Below the pieces are notes generated by a model. It searched no databases, was not told the DNA's origin, and saw nothing but the letters and a program-made list of their open reading frames with translations. Positions 19,501-28,700 of a stretch of 64,000 nucleotides of DNA are shown here, piece after piece (position 1 is the first letter of the stretch; each line of letters begins with the position of its first letter). Origin of the DNA: Sphaerolaimus hirsutus. Lineage: Eukaryota; Nematoda; Chromadorea; Monhysterida; Sphaerolaimidae. The translations under genes and the position numbers were made by a program. The DNA is taken from NCBI GenBank assembly GCA_964036195.1, contig CAXIWS010000780.1:1-64000 (forward strand). Reading direction: 5' to 3'.

Positions 19501-21288
19501 TGACTATGGAAATCTGACTGTGGCAATCTGACTATGGAAATCTGACTGTGGAAACTTGACTATGGAAATCTGACTGTGGAAACTTGACTATGGAAATTTG
19601 ACTGTGGAAATTGACTGTGGAAATCTGACTGTGGAAATCTGATTATGGAAATTTGACCGTGGAAATTGACTGTGGAAATCTGACTATGGAAATCTGACTG
19701 TGGAAATCTGACTGTGGAAATCTGACTGTGGAAATTGACTGTGGAAATCTGACTGTGGAAATCTGACTATGGAAATCTGACTGTGGAAACTTGACTATGA
19801 AAATTTGACTGTGGAAATTGACTGTGGAAATCTGACTGTGGAAATCTGACTGTGGAAATCTGTCTGTGGAAATCTGACTATGGAAATCTGACTATGGAAA
19901 TTTGACTGTGGAAATTGAGCGTGGAAATCTGACTGTGGAAATCTGACTGTGGAAATTGACTGTGGAAATCTGACTATGGAAATCTGACTGTGGAAATTTG
20001 ACTGTGGAAATTGAGCGTGGAAATCTGACTATGGAAATCTGACTATGGAAATCTGACTGTGGAAATCTGACTGTGGAAATTGAGCGTGGAAATCTGACTG
20101 TGGAAATCTGACTGTGGAAATCTGACTGTGGCAATCTGACTATGGAAATCTGACTGTGGAAACCTGACTGTGGAAATTAAGCGTGGAAATCTGACTGTGG
20201 AAATCTGACTGTGGAAATCTGACTATGGAAATCTGACTATGGAAATCTGACTATGGAAATCTGACTGTGGAAACTTGACTATGGAAATTTGACTGTGGAA
20301 ATTGAGCGTGGAAATCTGACTATGGAAATCTGACTGTGGAAATCTGACTGTGGAAATCTGACTGTGGCAATCTGACTATGGAAATCTGACTGTGGAAACC
20401 TGACTGTGAAAATTAAGCGTGGAAATCTGACTGTGGAAATCTGACTGTGGAAATCTGACTATGGAAATGTGACTATGGAAATCTGACTATGGAAATCTGA
20501 CTGTGGAAACTTGACTATGGAAATTTGACTGTGGAAATTGAGCGTGGAAATCTGACTATGGAAATCTGACTGTGGAAATCTGACTATGGAAATTTGACTG
20601 TGGAAATTGAGCGTGGAAATCTGACTGTGGAAATCTGACTGTGGAAATTGACTGTGGAAATTTGAGTGTGGAAATCTGACTATGGAAATCTGACTGTGGA
20701 AACTTGACTATGGAAATTTGACTGTGGAAATTGACTGTGGAAATCTGACTATGGAAATCTGACTGTGGAAACCTGACTGTGGAAATCTGACTGTGGAAAT
20801 CTGACTATGGAAATTTGGCTGTGGAAATTGAGCGTGGAAATCTGACTGTGGAAATCTGACTGTGGAAATTGACTGTGGAAATCTGACTATGGAAATCTGA
20901 CTGTGGAAATTTGACTGTGGAAATTGAGCGTGGAAATCTGACTTTGGAAATCTGACTATGGAAATCTGACTGTGGAAATCTGACTGTCAAAATTGAGCGT
21001 GGAAATCTGACTGTGGAAACTTGACTATGGAAATCTGACTATGGAAATTTGACTGTGGAAATTGAGCGTGGAAATCTGACTGTGGAAATCTGACTGTGGA
21101 AATTGACTGTGGAAATTTGACTGTGGAAATCTGACTATGGAAATCTGACTGTGGAAACTTGACTATGGAAATTTGACTGTGGAAATTGACTGTGGAAATC
21201 TGACTATGGAAATCTGACTGTGCAAACCTGACTGTGGAAATCTGACTGTAGAAATCTGACTATGGAAATCTGACTATGGAAATTTGAC
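16557..21288. repeat. Satellite array, left segment
   Basis: About 4.7 kb of tandem 13/14-bp monomers. The main form is GGAAATCTGACTGT, with recurring variants GGAAATCTGACTAT, GGAAATTTGACTGT, GGAAACTTGACTAT, GGAAATTGACTGT and GGAAATTGAGCGT. Variants are arranged in longer units: the rare GAAATTGGGCGTGG recurs 852 bp apart (18381, 19233), and a TATAAAAATTTGAC variant recurs near 17524, 18170 and 19023. Short frames such as the one at 19892-20134 merely read through the repeat (about a 14-aa period) and are not genes. The array continues after element 3. Confidence 0.95.
21284..21288. repeat. Target-site duplication (left) of element 3
   Basis: TTGAC, matched exactly by 34362-34366. Joining the flanks gives a normal satellite monomer. 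Confidence 0.9.
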
Positions 21289-21509
21289 TGTGTTGACCGT
21301 GGTGCTGTTGATGGCCTCGATGGTTTGGATGTCCACTAGACTGGGCAATTCACCAAAGTCTAGTTTTAGCAGCAGTTAGAACAGTTTTGCAAGTGTAGGG
21401 GGTTGATCGGTTATTTTGAGCATTAAAACTGATTTCTCAATGACAAAGGAGAAATTTCAGAGCACACAGGACAGATTTGGATCACAGAATCTCATTCTGG
21501 AGAACCGAT

Positions 21510-21515
21510 TTTATT
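21510..21515 (-). terminator. Poly(A) signal in 3' LTR of element 3
   Basis: AATAAA in sense, about 220 nt before the LTR end. The 5' LTR has the same site at 33170-33175. Confidence 0.45.
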
Positions 21516-22460
21516 TACTAACTCTCTAGCAAACTTTCTTCACACAGAAACAGAGTGGCAGACTGAATTGAAAAACTGAAAATGGACTGGGAGAGGGGAA
21601 AATGTATTGAAAAACACCCTACAATAATAATGTGAATAAACTGGCAGATAAATGCACATTTTACGTAGTATTGCAGTTAAATAAAACAGTGGTGTAGTAT
21701 TCACTACTTACTGTAGGTACTGGGGGAAGTACAAATTTGCCTAAAGTGAAAACTATTAATTTAGTGGCACAAAGCGAGAATCCACTTAGCAAATTGGGCC
21801 TAACAATTTGTCAAGAACTTCCTGTTGAAAGTTTCAGAGTTTCTACCTAATGTTGGCAAGCTTCAAAATCACGCCAAAAAGCTACTTAAAGCATTCAATA
21901 AATTAAACATAAATTTCAATTGAGCATGAAATAAATGATAAATAAATAGTCACTCTATTATAGCTCACTTAGAAATAACTCAATATGATGATTAAACTGC
22001 TCTTATAATTGGAGAAATTGAATTTCCAGGGATAAATAGAAGAAACTCATCTTAAATAATTTATAACATGTGATAGGATAACTTTTGGCAAAAATGATTG
22101 GTACCATGCGATAGAGCATGAAATTTAGGATATATTTGATATAAGAAATTTTTCTATTTAAAGTTATCAATTTGACACTTTTACAGATGGGAACTCAACA
22201 CCTAAAAAAGGAACTAACACCAAATAAATGGAGAAAATGCAACTGTTGAACCAGCTAGCTACTTTATGAAACTGGGCTAATAATGCAGCTGTGCTTTATA
22301 GAAAATGATTGGGCCTTAGCGCAGAGCCTAAAAATGAACAAATGTTGGATAAATATTGTGCTTGAATTGTGCAGTGCAATGCAAACTTAATATAAATTTA
22401 ATTAAGAAATAAATAAAGTTTGAGTGGTTTGGTAATGGCTACAGATAAACATATAAACCT

Positions 22461-22501
22461 ATATATTTTCTTGATCAGCGGAAAATTGCGAGTTGAATGA
22501 G
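22461..22501 (-). promoter_or_regulatory. Candidate core promoter block of LTR B
   Basis: Sense CTCATTCAACTC, then TGATC, then AAATATATAG, in the same order as in LTR A. An identical copy in the 5' LTR (34121-34161) would be the active one. Confidence 0.4.
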
Positions 22502-22718
22502 CTTAATATCGAATTCATAAACCTAACTTAAACATATTTGACTTTTTTATCTAAAATTTCTCAATAAACCTTCAGAAAACATAAAACTTATAAAATACAT
22601 AAAACTCAAACACAAAACAATACTGGGTGCCCTGAACACCCATAGTTGACTCATGGGAGATGTCCTGGCCGTTTTTGATTAAATTACCAACGGTCAGCAC
22701 ACTCGGGGCGAAAAAGTT

Positions 22719-22741
22719 GTTGCAGCCACTGTTGCTGCAAC
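22719..22741 (-). other. Stem-loop between env stop and 3' LTR (element 3)
   Basis: Arms GTTGCAGC and GCTGCAAC (8 bp) around a 7-nt loop, directly after the env stop codon (22743-22745). A comparable hairpin with different arm sequence sits at the same place in the right-hand element (56710-56736). The sense strand next to the LTR reads CTTTTTCGCCCCGAG and shows no ordinary polypurine tract. Confidence 0.5.
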
Positions 22742-22742
22742 A

Positions 22743-25700
22743 TCACATGTCGGTAGTCGTGGTTGGCGCCAGAGTGATCAGGGGGGTCTCCACAGTCGCC
22801 TGGGTGGAGAACGTGGTCGTCGTCGGGGTTGGTGATGCCAACGCCGCATGCGCCAAGTGATGAAGCATGTAGCCTTCGGTGTCGCTTCCTGCGCGTTCTC
22901 GCGTTGTGAATTTTCTGATATCAGGCATGTAAACGAGGTCTCTTTTCCTGGCTCTCTTTGTCTCTTCTTTGACTTGGCTTTCCTCATCTGACTCATCTGG
23001 TTGACCATAGACTGAGAGAGACTTTGCCATTCGGTCTTCAATTTCTGCTCTTTTGGTGAATCTAACAGATTGGCTGGAGTTTGATCTGGCATATTTCTTG
23101 AGTACTGGTTTCAACTCTGTTTTTCTGACTTTTCTCTTTGGCTGACTTTTGCTGGGCTCCACGGATTTCTTGGCAGTATATCTCAATACTTTGAAACATA
23201 TCCAAAGGCACTTGAATGGGCATACTATGCATTTCCACATGCATGTGTATGCACATGGTGGTATCACTGGTTTCCCTGTGGCAATCCTCCAATTGTACCA
23301 CAGATATCCAGCTCCACCAAGCATGACCACTAGGATGATGATTCCTAGCAGCAGTGATAATGTATTGATCACCACTTGGAATGGCCCTTTGAGCATCTGT
23401 CCTAGGGATGTGGTGAATCCTTTGTTGATTCCTGTGATGTAGTGCCCATACGCTTTGCTTATTCCCTCTGCTGTGTGTTCAATACCAGCTCCCAGTCCTT
23501 CAATTGAACTCTTAATCACTGTTGGGTCCAGTGACATATCTGCTGTGTAATCCACCAGCTGTCTCTGTACTTGCTCCAGATTCTGCAGTCTCTGTATCTG
23601 GCCTCTGACATCCATGAAATTGGTGACTCTGTTCATCACATTCGTAAACAGGTGTGGAGCATCAAATGTGAATGCTTTCCACTCTCCTTTCCATGTCATT
23701 TCAATTGGAGTTTCTGTTACATGCACTATTCCATGTGCAGATTTCCACTGCCCATTTTCTGTCTTGTACAGATGTGGTGTGGTATGGCTGCAGTCCTCTT
23801 GTGGTGAACTCTCCACCAAGTCTCTGCTGCCTGGACTCTTGAACCACAGTGCTCCATTTAGCTTCAATCTCATGGGTGTGTATTTATAACATGTTTCTGC
23901 CACTTTTCCTGTCTGGTAAATGATGTATGGCTGCACCATCTTGCATTCCCAGAACATGATGGCTTCTCCTGCCCATTCTGCATGCACATCCTGTCTTCCC
24001 AGCATTGCCCTGATGCCTAATGTTGGGTCGATTCTGAATAGCTGTCTCAACATGTCCAGCTGGTGCTTTCTGAGCTGGCATAACTGATGCCACACAATGA
24101 CAAATTGTGCTTGTGTCATTTTCCTGACAGCATATTGCAAGTATTGGAACTTTGAATTGCTGTCATCTGGATGGAGGTGGAGTGTAGTGCTGAGTGGTGA
24201 TTCTGATGCCTCCATAATGTCTCCTGGTACTGCCCATTCCACAGGAACATCCTGTCTGCGATGGAACTTGATGAACACTCCACCCTGGTCTGTATAGAAT
24301 GTGTCTATTGTTGGTACACATTCTGAGCCCATTGGCCTTCTAGTTTTATTGCTGTGGGAATACGCTGCTTGTAACTTGGATATGACAATGGTCTGTCCAG
24401 CCACTTCTGTCTTGAATACATCCACTTTCTCATATGCACACTGGTGTCTGAAATTCTCTGTATCCCACACTGTGATGCCATAATTGTGATCTCTGCAGTG
24501 GCCCATCATGGCCCTACACTGACTGAAATCTTGTAAATCACTAATTACTGTCTTGCCATCTAATGATGCAACTGTTCCCTCTTCCATGTAAAAGTTGCTG
24601 ACAACATTTTCTTTGTCATGACAGCACCATTTATAATCCACATGTAATGTTCTGTTGGTGGTCCACACTTTGGGTTCCATTTCCACCAATTCTATTCCTT
24701 GAAACACTTTGTGAACTCTGGCATAATTGCAGGCTACCACACCAACTTGCTGGTATTTCTCAAATTCTCCTGTGATTCCTCTGGCTCCCCAGAAGCTGGT
24801 GTGGGTAACAATTTCCTTGATTCTGATATAGCATCTGTATGCTTTCTCTTTCTGTGGCACCTGCCTTTGTGCATAAAGCGTCACTGTGGCAGCCCTGACA
24901 AGCCTTCTGGGTGGGATGTGACAGTGTACCTCCTCAGGCACTGTGATCGCATGCCCATGTCTGCCACTGGTGCAAATCTGGTATTTCTGGCTTTGTGATG
25001 CGATCACCTGTTCCACAGGATGTTCTCTGATGGCTTGCTTGAATTTCTCATAACTCTGTAATTTCCTGACAGGTTTTGGATATTTGGGTGATGGCAATGG
25101 TGGCCATGGTGTCATGTCTGAATACACTGATGGCCTGGGTGTCGTATTGTGGATGTATGACCTTGTAAATACTTCTGAGTATTTTCTGGTGAGTTCCCTG
25201 ACAGGCGCCGCTTCTGACAGGTTTGTCAGTGCCAGCAATGTCAACATTCCAATCATCAGATTGGCCATTGTTGCTTTCCTGGTATTGTCTCTGATCACTT
25301 TGATGGCACTCCTCAGCACTCTATCTGATTCAGGGACATACTCCTGTTTTCTCTTCTTTTGCTGGCTAGACTCTCTGGCATGTTTCTGAACCACTTCTGA
25401 ATCCAACAAATCTGGCTTTCCATTGACTCCAGATTCTGGTATATCCATGGTTTTGGAATTGATTTCCATTGGATACAGCAAATTGATGGGTCTGCTCAAC
25501 AAATTCTGGTTGGCAGTTTTCACTCTTGCTGATCGAATCTCTCCATCTTGACTCTGCTCCAACTGCTCAATTCGGCCCATTTTCCATGCCCCTCTTGGCA
25601 TGTTTTCTTCAAAGATGAGCACAATGTCTCCCACTTTGGGCTCTTGCTGTGCTGTCAATCTGCCATGTGCATGTGTCACCTTTGTTCTCTCTCTGAGACT

Positions 25701-28700
25701 TGGTAAATATTCCTGGTGCCATGTTTCCCAGAACTTATCCAAAGTCTTCTGGGTGGACTCCCAGTACTTCTGTAATTTGGCTGCATTGTCAATTTTTGGC
25801 ACATACTCATCATCCTTGGAGTCTGTGTCAAACTGTGGAGTTCCAATCTGACCCTCTCCAATCAAAAAATCCTTTGGGGTGAGCACTCTCAGGCTCTTGA
25901 CATCTCCATAGATGTAGGAAATTGGTCTGCTGTTAACTACTGCCTCAATTTCTGGCAGCAGTGTGAGCAATTCTGGCAGTTCCATCATTTTGTGGCCAAC
26001 TGCTGCCTTGAAATGCTTCTTGGTGATGCCCACCATTCTCTCATAAACTCCTCCCTGCCATGGTGCCATGGGAGTGGTCATTTCCCATCTGATTTCATTC
26101 TGTGAAAAATATGTATACACCAATTCATCATTCACTGTCTGAATCCATTCTTGTTCAGTATTGATGGCTTTGCTGGCACTTTTTTGCAGCACTTGCCCTG
26201 TCAATCTGAATTGTGTGGCATTGTCTGAAAGAACTGTCTCAGGTCTGCCACGTCTGGCAGCAAATCTTCTGAATGCATTTATGAACTCTCTGGCTGTCAT
26301 GTCAATAACTGCCTCAAGGTGTACTGCACGTGTCACCATGCATGTGAACAGGCAAATCCACATTTTCTTGTGCTCTTTGCCTTGTCTGTACCACACTGGC
26401 CCCAGGTAATCCAATCCAGTGTACTGAAATGGTCTGGCTCTTTGAACTCTCATTGCTGGCAAATCTGGCATCTTTGGCAATGGGTATGGCCTTGCTTTGA
26501 GTTTCTGGCATGTGGCACATTTTCTGATGATATTGTACACCAACTTTCTGCCTTGAGTTATCCAGTACTTTTTTCTCAATTCTGCCAATGTATGCTGCAC
26601 TCCAGCATACAAGCTTGACTCATGCTGGTCTCTGATGATCAGCTCTGTCAATGGGTGTTGAGTTGGCAGCAACTTCAATGGCACTGTGACCTGCTCTGGG
26701 TCTGTATGTGCCATTCTGCCATGACAATTCAGGATTCCATTTTGATCCATCTTTATGTTGAGCCATCTGATCAGCTGATCATGTTTAGCCATTTCTGGAC
26801 CTTTGCTCTGTCCAGTGACCAATATTTGTCTGACTTCTGGATAATGACCCTTTTGTGCTGACTCAATCCAGTAATTGAGTGCCAAATTTCGTTCTTCCAT
26901 ACTGATAATGCCATTTGGTTTCATTGTGCTCTGTATTTCAAGCATAACTTTTGACAGGTCATTCTGGCCATTTTGCTGACTGCTTCTCTTGCTGCACATC
27001 TTTTTCACGAACCTCATCACGTGCACTGTTGTACCCAGCAGTTTCTGCAGTGATGAGAAGCGATACAACCTAATCCTCAATGGATTCAGCTCCCCTGAGA
27101 TCAGATTGTGCTCTTCTGGGTGGTCTAGCAGTTGCTGTGTTACCCCCAGGTAAATTGGACTGGACTTTGGGCATTTCAGTTCCTCTTTTTTGATTTCTGC
27201 CATCAATTCTGGTGTGACTGGATCCACTCTTGGCTCTGGCCACACTCCAGTTTGGAGCCATTCTGGTCCATGCCACCAAAGCTGGCTGTTCTCCAGTTCT
27301 GTCATACTCATTCCTCTTGTTGCCATGTCTGCTGGGTTCTCCCATCCAGCCACATGTCTAATGTGCATATTGGCTGTCTCTGCTCTAATTTTCTCAATCT
27401 CATCAAGCCTGTTCTTGACAAAACAGGCCAGTGGTTTTGCTGTGGTCAGCCACTTCAGACAGCATGCTGAATCTGACCATAGTATTGTTGCATTAAACTT
27501 GATGTGGCTCATTTCCTTGTGAATGAATTTCACCATTCTGCTGCCAATCAACATGGCCAACAGCTCTAGTCTTGGGATTGTAATCTCTGGCTTTTTGGGA
27601 GCCAGCCTGAGTCTCGAGTACAGCAGACTCACTTCATATTGGCAATCAGGCTGTATTTGGCACAGATATGCCACTGCGCTGTATGCAATTGCTGATGCAT
27701 CCACGAAGATGTGTAATCTCACTGGTCTATCCAAATTGAGATGTATTTTTCTGTCAAATTTGATGTCTCCAATCTGGATCAACTCCTTTTCCAGTTGCTG
27801 CCATTTTTCTGTTTGCTCATCTGTTAGTGGTGCATCCCATTCTTTTTCACTTGGTCCTGCTTGCCACAATGTCTGCAGGAACCTCTTTGCTGGCAGCATG
27901 ACTGGACTGACCAGCCCCATTGGGTCAAAGCATCCTGCTGTGACTTTTGTCACCACTCTTTTGGTGGGTGGTTGCCATTTCTGTTCACTTTCTGACTCTG
28001 ACTGTTGAATTGATTTTGGCGTTTTTAGCCACATCTGATCAGTTTCTGTGCTCCATTTCATGCCAAGCACAGTAGTTTCTGTCTCTTTTGCTTTATCATT
28101 CTCTTTTATTTGCATCATAAATTCTCTGCTGTTGCTGTTCCACTCTCTTAGGTTCATCTGAGCCTGTGTGAACAGCACTTTTGACTCATGATACAATTCA
28201 ATGGCTTTCTCCTCAGTGCCCACGCTGAGGATAAGATTGTCCACATACAAATTCTCATCGATCAGATGAGCATTTTCTGTGCCAGCCTGATTCAGGTGAT
28301 ACCTAACTGTCAAAGCCAGCAGCGCTGGGCTGCATATCACTCCAAATGGTACTCTGGCAAATCTGTATATCTGGATATTGTCTTCCATTGACGCTTTTGT
28401 GGCATCTTTGTACCAAAGAAATCTGGTCACATCTCTGTCTCTGTCCTGCAGGCTGATCTGCAGGAATGCCTTTTCAATGTCAGCCACCAATGCAACTCCC
28501 TGCATCCTAAATCTCATCAACATGCCCACCAACTGTGGCAGTATAACTGGTCCTCTGTACATGCACTCATTCAGGCTTGGTGAGCCTATCTGCTTTGCTG
28601 AGGCATCATAAACTTCTCTGATTTTGGTAGTCACTTTGTCTGGGGTAATTACTGGCTGATGTGGCAAAACATGAAATTGTCTGCCATCCATGATGTCTTC

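Larger units (their letters stand above)
21289..22701 (-). repeat. 3' LTR, subfamily B (1413 bp)
   Basis: Begins TGTGTTGACC and ends GGTCAGCACA on the plus strand. It looks identical to 32949-34361 at an offset of 11660 bp. AT-rich and non-coding. It shares only the terminal motif (sense TGTGCTGACCGT) and the promoter-like block with LTR A. Confidence 0.95.

Noticed and set aside
19892..20134. Repetitive frames inside the satellite encoding runs of SDFHSQIS/TVRFP-like units
   Set aside because: A 14-bp monomer read in three frames gives a 14-residue period automatically. The frames begin and end at random monomer variants.
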